Shown here: in pieces, positions 1 through 5,838 of the stretch
Numbering within the stretch: the first letter of the stretch is position 1
How the letters are laid out: each line of letters opens with the position of its first letter
Origin: a bacterium
GTDB lineage: Bacteria > Krumholzibacteriota > Krumholzibacteria > LZORAL124-64-63
NCBI GenBank assembly: GCA_021767885.1
Contig: JAASSM010000033.1
Location: 1-9,069, forward strand
DNA length: 9,069 nt
Reading direction: 5' to 3'
Translations under genes and position numbers: made by a program
The notes under the pieces: model-generated
What the model saw: the letters and a program-made list of their open reading frames with translations, nothing else
Database searches by the model: none
Told to the model about the DNA's origin: nothing

Positions 1-246
1 CCTGGCGAATCGGTCCCGGCGGATTTGTGCAGCTCTGGTAAAGGGCGCAGGCAGACCGGAGCAACACGGGTTGCTCCGCACGCTGCCGGAGCGCGGAGCG
101 CAGCGGAGCTGGAACGACGGCCATTCACTGCGAGCTGCGCGCCGCGAACAGGACCCTTGGCGGTCCCGCAGAGGCACCATCGATTCGTGCAGAGGTTCCC
201 CAGCGAATGCGGTATCCTCATGCGAACACCGCCCGGCGTCAACAGG
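1..246. other. Intergenic region left of the DUF2835 gene, no convincing gene
   Basis: No stretch here reads like a protein. One rightward frame stays open from base 1 into the DUF2835 gene, but its product is compositionally odd, rich in Arg, Ala and Pro without any fold signature, so I read it as open by chance in high-GC DNA. A second frame ends at a TAA at 39–41 and could be the last dozen codons of a gene lying to the left, which cannot be judged from so little. The region holds a long imperfect hairpin (45–94), four copies of CGGAGC (57, 87, 94 and 104), and a short GGACC/GGTCC inverted repeat (151–155 with 162–166). A TATCCT at 213–218 could be a -10 box for the downstream gene, but no matching -35 box is visible. 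Confidence 0.6.
45..94. repeat. Long imperfect inverted repeat (about 18 paired bases)
   Basis: The inner stem is perfect: nine bases at 57–65 (CGGAGCAAC) pair with 70–78 (GTTGCTCCG) around a four-base ACGG loop. Moving outward, GGCAG at 50–54 pairs with CTGCC at 83–87, then GCGC at 45–48 pairs with GCGC at 91–94, with small internal loops between. AGCTC at 31–35 and GAGCT at 106–110 could close it further. No T-run follows on either strand, so it does not look like a standard intrinsic terminator. It could be a REP-like extragenic repeat, a structured RNA, or a processing or terminator-like element for an off-window gene. The pairing is directly visible; the role is unknown. Confidence 0.55.
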
Positions 247-474
247 ATGAAGACCGACTCCGTCCGCGTATACGTCCACCTTTCCGCCGAGGAGTTCATG
301 GCCTACTACCGCGGCCAGGCCCAGGCGGTGGTGGCCATCGCCGAGGATGGCCGACGCGTCGCCTTCCCCGCCAGCCGCCTGCGCCCCTACCTCGACCATG
401 GCGGGGTCCACGGCCACTTCGAGCTTCGCTTCGATGCCGACCACCGCCTCACCACCATCCGGCGGGTGCGTTAA
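247..474 (+). CDS. DUF2835 family small protein
   Basis: This encodes a 75-residue soluble protein of unknown function. It matches the DUF2835 pattern as I know it: an N-terminal β-strand, then SAEEFMAYYRG (13–23), AEDGRRVAFPASRLRPYL (32–49), HGGVHGHFELRFD (51–63) and a short charged tail. DUF2835 proteins are small and found mainly in gammaproteobacteria; no biochemical role is established that I can name. I chose the ATG at 247 because family homology starts there. An in-frame ATG at 220 would add nine residues (MRTPPGVNR) without a better ribosome site, and neither start has a strong Shine-Dalgarno. It is the only rightward gene in the window and converges with the stress-protein gene, its TAA lying within TTAA at 471–474. 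It is probably monocistronic. Product family is fairly secure, function is not. Confidence 0.85.
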   Translation: MKTDSVRVYVHLSAEEFMAYYRGQAQAVVAIAEDGRRVAFPASRLRPYLDHGGVHGHFELRFDADHRLTTIRRVR

Positions 475-923
475 TCGTCCGGCCCGTCGAGTTCCGGCAG
501 GCGCACGCACAGCACCGAACCGCGGAAACCCTGCCCCAGGCGCAGCATGGGACTGGTGGGGACCCACTGATCGTGGTCCCGCGGCGAGATCCCCATCACC
601 AGCAGATCGGCGCGGACCGCCTCGCCGGCCTCGAGGATGCTCTCCACCACGCGGCCGTGGGCCACGCGGCACTCGCAGGCCACGTCCGGCGGCACGAAGC
701 TATCCGCCAGCGACTGCAACTCGTCGCGGGCCCGGCCGATGGCGTTCTCCTCGAAATCCCGGGGGAAGAACTCGGCCACCAGGGCCGAGCGGAACTCCGG
801 CACCACGGTCAGCAGGTGCAGCGTGGCCCCGAAGGCCCGGGCCTGGGCCACGGCCTCGGGCAGGATGCCTCGCCAGTCACCGGGACGGGTGGCGTCCAGG
901 GCCACCAGGATGCGCTTGTACAT
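471..923 (-). CDS. Universal stress protein (UspA family) linked to TRAP transporter
   Basis: The gene encodes a 150-residue cytoplasmic protein with the single-domain UspA fold: β1 and the conserved Asp in YKRILVALD (2–10), a long helix with EAVAQARAFGATLHLLTVVPE (23–43), AHGRVVESILEAGEAVRADLLVMG (88–111), and a last strand GSVLCVR (135–141). The usual nucleotide loop G-x2-G-x9-G-S/T is degraded: after Gly111 the second glycine position is Pro114, and the GS pair aligns with Thr123-Ser124. ATP binding is therefore doubtful. The start is the ATG at 923, with a strong AGGGAGGT eight bases upstream that lies inside the permease gene; the two genes overlap by 47 bases, implying translational coupling. 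In Halomonas elongata the Usp-family protein TeaD is encoded with the ectoine TRAP transporter TeaABC and modulates uptake, so a regulatory role for the neighbouring transporter is a reasonable inference here. Confidence 0.88.
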   Translation of the reverse strand: MYKRILVALDATRPGDWRGILPEAVAQARAFGATLHLLTVVPEFRSALVAEFFPRDFEENAIGRARDELQSLADSFVPPDVACECRVAHGRVVESILEAGEAVRADLLVMGISPRDHDQWVPTSPMLRLGQGFRGSVLCVRLPELDGPDD

Positions 924-3453
924 GCGGCGATACCTCCCTGCGACGTCGCTGGGCGAGCACCACCAGGCCCAGCAGGGCGAGCGCCGGGCCGTAGGCCCAG
1001 GCGCGGGCGGGTGTTTCGCGCTCGACCACCACGCCGGTGATGCGCCAGTCGAAATCCAGCCCCGCCCGCTGGGCGGCGCTGCCGTAGATCACATTGTCCA
1101 CGATCACCGCGTCGTTTTCGATGCGCAACGCCAGCCCCTGGTTGGCGAGTCGCTCGCGCCCGTCAGAAGCGGCCGGCCCCAGGGGCAATGACACCGTGCG
1201 CCGGACCTGCTCGCCCGCCAGCGTCTGGCCCTCCGCCCGGACCTTCAGGCGGGCATCCGCCGGCCGACTGGCCGCCAGGTCGACGATCCGCTCGGGGGCC
1301 AGCACCTCGGTGGGCGGGAAGACCCGGTCCATCCACAGGCCCGGGTGGAACAGGGTCAGCGCCACCAGCAGCAGCGCCGCGCCCTCCCAGAGCCGGTTGC
1401 GGACCAGGAAGAAGCCCTGGGTGGCCGCGGCGAACAGCAGCATGGCCACGGTGGCCACCACGAAGGTGAAACCCGCCTGCCACCACGAGGTGACACCGAT
1501 CAGCAGCAGGTCGGTATTGAAGATGAACAGGAACGGCAGGACGGCCATGCGCAGGTCGTAGGTGAAGCCCTGGATGCCGGTACGGATGGGATCGGAGCGG
1601 GCGATGGCCGCCCCGGCGAAGGCCGCCAGGCCCACCGGCGGGGTATCGTCGGCCAGGATGCCGTAGTAGAAGACGAACAGGTGGACGGCGATCAGCGGCA
1701 CGGTGAGCCCCTGTTCCGCCCCCAGGGTGACGATCACCGGGGCCATCAGCGTGGAGACCACGATGTAGTTGGCGGTGGTGGGCAGGCCCATGCCCAGCAC
1801 CAGGCTGATCACCGCGGTGAACAGCAGCATCAAGAACAGGTTGCCACCGGAGATCACCTCGACGAAGTCGGTCATCACCAGGCCGATGCCGGTGAGGGTC
1901 ACCGACCCCACCACGATGCCCGCCGCGGCCGTGGCCACGGCGATGCCGATCATGTTGCGCGCACCGGCCTGCAGCCCCGCCACCAGGTCCCGCCCGCCGG
2001 CGGCGAGATCGCCCGCCGGGCGGGACCGGCCCCGGAACCAGCCGGCCAGCAGGGGCTGGGTGGCGACGATGAAGAGCATCAACAGGCTGGCCCAGAAGGC
2101 CGAGAGCGCGGGCGAGAGCCGCTCCACCACCAGGCACCAGACCAGCACCACCACCGGCAGCAAGAAGTGCAGCCCCTCGCGGGCCGCGGCCCAGAGCCCG
2201 CGGGGCTCGCTCCCGCCGCGGCGCTCGGCGCAGCGTACCCCGTAGCCCAGCAGGGCGACGTAGGCGGCCACCGAGACGCCGGCCAGCACCCAGCTGGCGG
2301 TCACGCCGAAGAGCGTGCGGGTCCAGCCGATGCCGTAGTAGACCACCGCCGACAGGATCACCAGGGCGAGGAAGGCGAACAGCGCACCCAGAAGCGCCCG
2401 GGGCAGGGACCGGCGGGGCCGGTCCTCGCCGCGGATGCCCAGCTTCACCGCCTCCAGGTGGACGATGTAGAGCAGGCCGATGTAGGCGATCACCGCCGGC
2501 AGCAAGGCGGCCTTGATCACCTCCAGGTAGGAGATGCCCACGTACTCCACCATCAGGAAGGCCGCCGCGCCCATGATCGGCGGGGTGAGCTGGCCGTTGG
2601 TGGAGGCCGCCACCTCCACCGCGCCGGCCTTGTGGGCGGGAAAGCCCACCCGCTTCATCAGCGGGATGGTGAAGGTGCCGGTGGTGACCACGTTGGCGAT
2701 CGACGAGCCCGACACCAGCCCGCTCATCCCCGAGGCCACCACCGCCGCCTTGGCCGGCCCGCCGCGCAGGTGACCGAGCCCCGCCTGGGCCACGCGGATG
2801 AAGTACTGGCCGGCACCTGCCTGGTCGAGCAGGGCACCGAAGAGGACGAACAGGAAGACGAAGCTGGTGGAGACCCCCAGGGCCACGCCGAACACGCCCT
2901 CGGTCCCCAGCCACTGGTGGGAGAAGAGCTTGGCCAGGCTGGCCCCCTGGTGGGCGATCACGTCGGGCATGTACGGCCCGGCCAGGCTGTAGCCGAGAAA
3001 CACCAGGGCGACCACCATCAACGGCGGCCCCAGGGCCCGGCGGGTGGCCTCCAGCAGCAGGAGCAGCCCGACCCCGGCGGCCACCAGGTCCGGGGTGGTG
3101 GGTGCACCGGCGCGGTCGGCGAGCTGGGTGTAGAAGACCAGGAGATAGCCGGCGGCGAAGGCCGCCGCCAGCGCCAGGGCGATATCCGCGATCGGCACCC
3201 GCTCGCGCGGCGAGCGCCGCCGGGCGGGGAAGAGGATGAAGGCGAGGAAGACGGCCAGCGCCAGGTGCAGCGAGCGCGCCCGGGTCTCGTTGAGGATGGC
3301 GAAGTCCAGCAGGAAGGGCAGCGGCGAGGCGAACCACAGCTGGAACAACGACCAGAACAGCAGCACCCCGCCCACCAGCCGGGCCATGGGGCCGGCCGGC
3401 CGGCGGGCCCCGGTCTCGCGCTGTTCCAGCTCCTCCGGCGTCTGGGCGCTCAA
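877..3453 (-). CDS. TRAP transporter fused permease (4TM+12TM, TAXI type) with DUF3394 C-terminus
   Basis: This 858-residue inner-membrane protein combines the small and large TRAP subunits in one chain, as is normal for TAXI-type systems; TRAP transporters take up substrate driven by a Na+ or H+ gradient. Hydrophobic segments near 27–52, 62–76, 88–108 and 122–134 form the DctQ-like part; the rest is DctM-like. Family motifs include SGLVSGSSIANV (244–255), NGQLTPPIMGAAA (286–298), GMGLPTTANYIV (554–565) and ADDTPPVGLAAFAG (601–614). After a membrane segment at about 690–706 comes a DUF3394 region (about 710–820) with a PDZ-like stretch, VDNVIYGSAAQRAGLDFDW (785–803), then a last membrane segment (821–834) and RRRR (836–839). 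Positive residues on both flanks place the PDZ-like part in the periplasm. The start is a TTG with a strong GGGAGG six bases upstream. An ATG at codon 23 has no ribosome site. The gene lies 36 bases after the TAXI gene. Substrate is unknown. Confidence 0.93.
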   Translation of the reverse strand: MSAQTPEELEQRETGARRPAGPMARLVGGVLLFWSLFQLWFASPLPFLLDFAILNETRARSLHLALAVFLAFILFPARRRSPRERVPIADIALALAAAFAAGYLLVFYTQLADRAGAPTTPDLVAAGVGLLLLLEATRRALGPPLMVVALVFLGYSLAGPYMPDVIAHQGASLAKLFSHQWLGTEGVFGVALGVSTSFVFLFVLFGALLDQAGAGQYFIRVAQAGLGHLRGGPAKAAVVASGMSGLVSGSSIANVVTTGTFTIPLMKRVGFPAHKAGAVEVAASTNGQLTPPIMGAAAFLMVEYVGISYLEVIKAALLPAVIAYIGLLYIVHLEAVKLGIRGEDRPRRSLPRALLGALFAFLALVILSAVVYYGIGWTRTLFGVTASWVLAGVSVAAYVALLGYGVRCAERRGGSEPRGLWAAAREGLHFLLPVVVLVWCLVVERLSPALSAFWASLLMLFIVATQPLLAGWFRGRSRPAGDLAAGGRDLVAGLQAGARNMIGIAVATAAAGIVVGSVTLTGIGLVMTDFVEVISGGNLFLMLLFTAVISLVLGMGLPTTANYIVVSTLMAPVIVTLGAEQGLTVPLIAVHLFVFYYGILADDTPPVGLAAFAGAAIARSDPIRTGIQGFTYDLRMAVLPFLFIFNTDLLLIGVTSWWQAGFTFVVATVAMLLFAAATQGFFLVRNRLWEGAALLLVALTLFHPGLWMDRVFPPTEVLAPERIVDLAASRPADARLKVRAEGQTLAGEQVRRTVSLPLGPAASDGRERLANQGLALRIENDAVIVDNVIYGSAAQRAGLDFDWRITGVVVERETPARAWAYGPALALLGLVVLAQRRRREVSPHVQAHPGGPGRHPSR

Positions 3454-3457
3454 GGCG

Positions 3458-3466
3458 CTCCTCCCT
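3458..3466 (-). promoter_or_regulatory. Shine-Dalgarno site deciding the TTG start of the permease
   Basis: On the minus strand AGGGAGGAG precedes the TTG at 3453. Its GGGAGG core is six bases from the start, near-ideal spacing. The next in-frame ATG (3387) lacks any such sequence, so TTG initiation is preferred. A TTG start would keep permease synthesis below that of the binding protein, whose gene has an ATG. Confidence 0.75.
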
Positions 3467-3467
3467 G

Positions 3468-3482
3468 CCCCGGCGCGCGGGG
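3468..3482 (-). other. GC hairpin between binding-protein and permease genes
   Basis: CCCCG at 3468–3472 pairs with CGGGG at 3478–3482 around a five-base loop. It sits in the 36-base gap, directly upstream of the permease Shine-Dalgarno. In transporter operons, hairpins at this position often protect the binding-protein mRNA and give that protein in excess over the permease; that role here is inference. The stem is short, and chance is possible in such GC-rich sequence. Confidence 0.35.
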
Positions 3483-3489
3483 GTCGCGG

Positions 3490-4476
3490 TTACTCGGCGG
3501 CACCGTCCAGGAGACCGGCCTCGCGGAAGTAGCGCCGGGCCCCGGGATGCAGCGGCGCGGTGAGCCCGTCGCGGGTCATGGAACGCTTGTCCAGCCGGGC
3601 AAACGCGGGGTGGAGGCGCCGGAAGCGATCGAAGTGGTCGAACACCGCGCGCACCACCTGGTAGACCCGCTCGGGCTCGGTGGCGGCCGTGCTCACCAGC
3701 GTGGCGGCGACGCCGAAGGTGGCCACGTCGGCGTCGGTGCCCTTGTAGGTGCCGCCGGGGATCACCGCGTGGCGGTAGTAGGGATTGGCCTCCACCAGCG
3801 CATCGATCTCGGGGCCGGCGACCTCCACCAGCACCGCGTCACAGGCGGTGGTGGCCTCCTTGATCGACCCCGAGGGGTGGCCGACGGTGTAGACCATGGC
3901 GTCGATCTTGTTGTCGCACAGGGCGCGGGCCTGCTCGGCGGCCTTGAGCTCGGAGACCAGGGCGAAGTCATCGCGGGTCCAGCCGAAGGCCTCCATCACC
4001 ACCTCCATGGTGCCCCGCTGGCCGGAGCCGGGATTGCCGATGTTGACCCGCTTGCCCTGGAGATCGGTGAAGGTCTCGATCCCGGCGTCCGCCCGGGCGA
4101 CCACGGTGAACGGTTCGGGATGCAGGGAGAACACCGCCCGCAGGTCCTCGAAGGGGCCGCGCTCGGCGAATTCGCTGGTGCCCTTGAAGGCATGGTACTG
4201 CCAGTCGGACTGGACGATGCCCAGGTCCAGCTCGCCGGCCCGCAGGGTGTTGAGGTTGTAGATGGAACCGCCGGTGCTCTCCACCGAGCAGCGGATGCCG
4301 TGGCGCTTGCGGTCGCGGTTGACCAGCCGGCAGATGGCCCCGCCGGTGGGATAGTAGACGCCGGTGACGGCGCCGGTGCCGATGGTGACGAACCGCTGCT
4401 CGGCGGTGGCGGGGCCCATCGAGACCAGGGCCAGCAGCCCGGCCAGTGCCGGCAACAAACCCGAAATACGACGCAT
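3490..4476 (-). CDS. TAXI family TRAP transporter solute-binding protein
   Basis: This gene encodes a 328-residue periplasmic binding protein that should deliver substrate to the fused permease encoded next. Residues 1–25 form a Sec signal peptide: MRR, a hydrophobic core, and ATA before the predicted cut ahead of Glu26. The mature protein begins with the TAXI hallmark TIGTGAVTGVYYPTGGAICR (31–50), followed by ESTGGSIYNLNTLRAGELD (66–84), GIVQSDWQY (86–94) and NIGNPGSGQRGTMEVVM (145–161). Cys49 and Cys63 are placed to form a disulfide typical of the family; Cys188 and Cys212 may form a second. TAXI proteins always pair with fused permeases, matching the neighbour. Characterised members have been linked to dicarboxylates or acidic amino acids, but the ligand cannot be read from sequence. 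The ATG at 4476 has an AGGAGG five bases upstream whose first base is the last base of the fis stop codon; the gap to fis is 10 bases, so the gene is almost certainly cotranscribed with dusB–fis. Confidence 0.95.
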   Translation of the reverse strand: MRRISGLLPALAGLLALVSMGPATAEQRFVTIGTGAVTGVYYPTGGAICRLVNRDRKRHGIRCSVESTGGSIYNLNTLRAGELDLGIVQSDWQYHAFKGTSEFAERGPFEDLRAVFSLHPEPFTVVARADAGIETFTDLQGKRVNIGNPGSGQRGTMEVVMEAFGWTRDDFALVSELKAAEQARALCDNKIDAMVYTVGHPSGSIKEATTACDAVLVEVAGPEIDALVEANPYYRHAVIPGGTYKGTDADVATFGVAATLVSTAATEPERVYQVVRAVFDHFDRFRRLHPAFARLDKRSMTRDGLTAPLHPGARRYFREAGLLDGAAE

Positions 4477-4486
4477 GCGCTCCTCC

Positions 4487-4771
4487 TCAGATGATGCCGT
4501 GATCGCGCAGTTTCTTGCGCAGGGTACCGCGATTGATCCCCAGGCAGTCCGACGCCCGGCTCTGGTTGCCGTGACAGTACTCCATCACCGTCTCCAGCAG
4601 GGGGCGCTCCACCTCGCGGATGACCAGCTGGTACAGCCCCTCGGGCAGTTCGCCGTCGAGTTCCCGGAAATAGGCCTCCAGCACGCAGCGCACGGTGCTG
4701 TGCAACGGCTGGTCGGCGGGCTCGCGCTCTAGGGTCATGTCGGCGATCCTGGACAGGTTGGTTCGACTCAT
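4487..4771 (-). CDS. fis: DNA-binding protein Fis
   Basis: Fis is a homodimeric nucleoid protein that bends DNA and regulates rRNA, tRNA and many growth-phase genes. The product has 94 residues, against 98 in E. coli. Residues 24–60 correspond to the dimerising helices (LHSTVRCVLEAYFREL, then LYQLVIREVERPLLE). The C-terminal helix-turn-helix is nearly identical to E. coli: GNQSRAS (68–74) and GINRGTLRKKL (78–88), with Asn69, Arg72, Asn80, Arg81, Thr83 and Lys86 matching known DNA-contacting positions. The N-terminal β-hairpin region, used for Hin/Gin invertase contact in E. coli, is divergent. The ATG overlaps the dusB stop (ATGA, 4768–4771), so translation is coupled to dusB, as in the classical dusB–fis operon. 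The reading frame stays open far upstream through dusB, but this is a shadow frame. What follows fis is unusual: a TAXI TRAP gene only 10 bases downstream. Confidence 0.97.
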   Translation of the reverse strand: MSRTNLSRIADMTLEREPADQPLHSTVRCVLEAYFRELDGELPEGLYQLVIREVERPLLETVMEYCHGNQSRASDCLGINRGTLRKKLRDHGII

Positions 4772-5754
4772 GCAGCCACCACTCCCTCGGCCTCCAGACG
4801 GCGGAAATACGCGGCCAGAACGGCCTGTTGCTCGGCCGGGCACTCGGCGCGGTTGATCCGGCCCGCGGCCTCCCGGCCCCCGGGCCAGCCGGCCAGGTAC
4901 CAGCCCACGTGCTTGCGCGCCACCCGGGCCCCGCGCAGCTCGCCGTGCAGGGCATAGAGGCCATCGAGGTGCTCGCGCACCACCGCGGCCACCTCGGCCA
5001 GCGGCGGGTCGGGCAGGCGTTCGCCCCGCGCGAGCCAGGCGGCCACCTGGGCAAACAGCCAGGGACGCCCCTGGGCGCCGCGACCGATCATCACCCCGTC
5101 GGCCCCGGTCTCCTCCAGCACCGCCCCGGCCTGCTCCGGCGAGCGGATATCGCCGTTGGCCCAGACCGGCAGGTCCACGGCGGCACATATCTGCCTGATC
5201 GTAGCGTATTCCGCCCGGCCCCGGTACAGGTCGGCGCGGGTCCGGCCGTGCACGGCCAGGGCCCGGATGCCCTCGCGCTGGGCCAGCTCGGCGATGCGCA
5301 CGCCGTTGCGCCGCGCCGGCTCGACACCGGTGCGGATCTTGGCGGTGACGGGGACCTCCACGGCCGCCACCACCGCGCGAAAGATCGCCGCCACCCGCGC
5401 CTCGTCGGCCAGCAGCGCCGAGCCGGCGGCCTTGCGGCAGACCTTCTTGGCCGGGCAGCCCAGGTTGATGTCGATCACCTGGGCGCCACGGGCAACGTTG
5501 AAGCGCGCCGCCTCGGCCAGCTGCCCTGGCTCGGAGCCGACCACCTGGACCACCCTCGGCTCGGCCTCGTCGCGGCTCACCCGCCGGCTGCGGCTCTTGT
5601 GGGTCTCGCGCAGCGAGGCATCCGCCGACTGCATCTCCCCCACCACCCAGCCGGCACCGTAGCGTCGGCACAGCTCGCGAAACGGGCGGTCCGTGATGCC
5701 CGCCATGGGGGCCAGGGCCAGGTTGTTCGCCAGGGGATAGGGTCCGATCTGCAT
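4768..5754 (-). CDS. dusB: tRNA-dihydrouridine synthase B
   Basis: DusB is an FMN- and NADPH-dependent enzyme that reduces specific uridines in tRNA to dihydrouridine. The 328-residue product has the full Dus layout: a TIM barrel beginning APMAGITDRPFR (15–26), the catalytic cysteine Cys100 in INLGCPAKKVCRKAAGSALL (96–115), FMN/tRNA-site residues Lys139 (TAKIRTG) and His169 (AVHGRTR), Asn200 in WANGDI, and the phosphate-binding GRGAQGRPW (224–232), followed by the helical tRNA-binding domain. The KKV(N/C)RK form and position upstream of fis identify the DusB subfamily rather than DusA or DusC. The ATG at 5754 begins directly at family homology; its Shine-Dalgarno is poor, suggesting modest translation. 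The stop overlaps the fis start by four bases. The gene follows an 84-base gap with a candidate promoter and is probably the first gene of a dusB–fis–TAXI–permease–usp operon. Confidence 0.97.
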   Translation of the reverse strand: MQIGPYPLANNLALAPMAGITDRPFRELCRRYGAGWVVGEMQSADASLRETHKSRSRRVSRDEAEPRVVQVVGSEPGQLAEAARFNVARGAQVIDINLGCPAKKVCRKAAGSALLADEARVAAIFRAVVAAVEVPVTAKIRTGVEPARRNGVRIAELAQREGIRALAVHGRTRADLYRGRAEYATIRQICAAVDLPVWANGDIRSPEQAGAVLEETGADGVMIGRGAQGRPWLFAQVAAWLARGERLPDPPLAEVAAVVREHLDGLYALHGELRGARVARKHVGWYLAGWPGGREAAGRINRAECPAEQQAVLAAYFRRLEAEGVVAA

Positions 5755-5784
5755 GGAGCGGCATCGCCTGTCTGCGGGGCGGCG

Positions 5785-5814
5785 TATCTTACACCGCCCC
5801 CGGCGGGGGCGAAA
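5785..5814 (-). promoter_or_regulatory. Candidate promoter for the dusB–fis operon
   Basis: On the minus strand TAAGAT (5791–5786) matches four of six bases of the sigma-70 -10 box. At a 17-base spacing the -35 position (5814–5809) reads TTTCGC, a poor match. Downstream of the -10 comes a GC-rich stretch (ACGCCGCCCC), like the discriminators of growth-rate- and ppGpp-controlled promoters such as E. coli fis. The position, about 32 bases ahead of the dusB start, is sensible. A weak -35 with a GC hairpin across the spacer suggests factor-dependent control, but this is inferred from one site. Confidence 0.3.
5795..5811 (-). other. GC hairpin in the dctM–dusB gap
   Basis: CGCCCCC (5795–5801) and GGGGGCG (5805–5811) form a perfect seven-base stem with a three-base loop, 28 bases after the dctM stop. 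Reading leftward the sequence after it is GTGTAAGATACG, with no T-run, so it is not a canonical intrinsic terminator. It may reduce read-through from the thrB–dctQM unit, stabilise the dctM 3' end, or be part of dusB promoter control, since it lies in the presumed -35/-10 spacer. Confidence 0.45.
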
Positions 5815-5838
5815 CCGGGGAGCGCCCCGATCCGCCGA

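Noticed and set aside
3..41. Possible tail of an upstream rightward gene ending at TAA 39–41
   Set aside because: Only about twelve codons are visible, too few to tell from chance.
1163..3337. A 724-codon minus-strand frame inside the permease gene
   Set aside because: It is the permease read in another frame; the Gly/Arg/Pro-rich product lacks membrane segments or motifs.
1345..4494. A 1049-codon open frame on the plus strand
   Set aside because: It lies antisense to the TRAP permease and TAXI genes; its product is His/Gln/Gly/Arg-rich without fold signatures. Long antisense frames are expected opposite high-GC3 genes.
4772..5764. N-terminal extension of fis through the whole of dusB (425-codon frame)
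   Set aside because: Fis proteins are about 95–100 residues; homology begins at the ATG at 4771, and the upstream part is simply an alternative frame of dusB.
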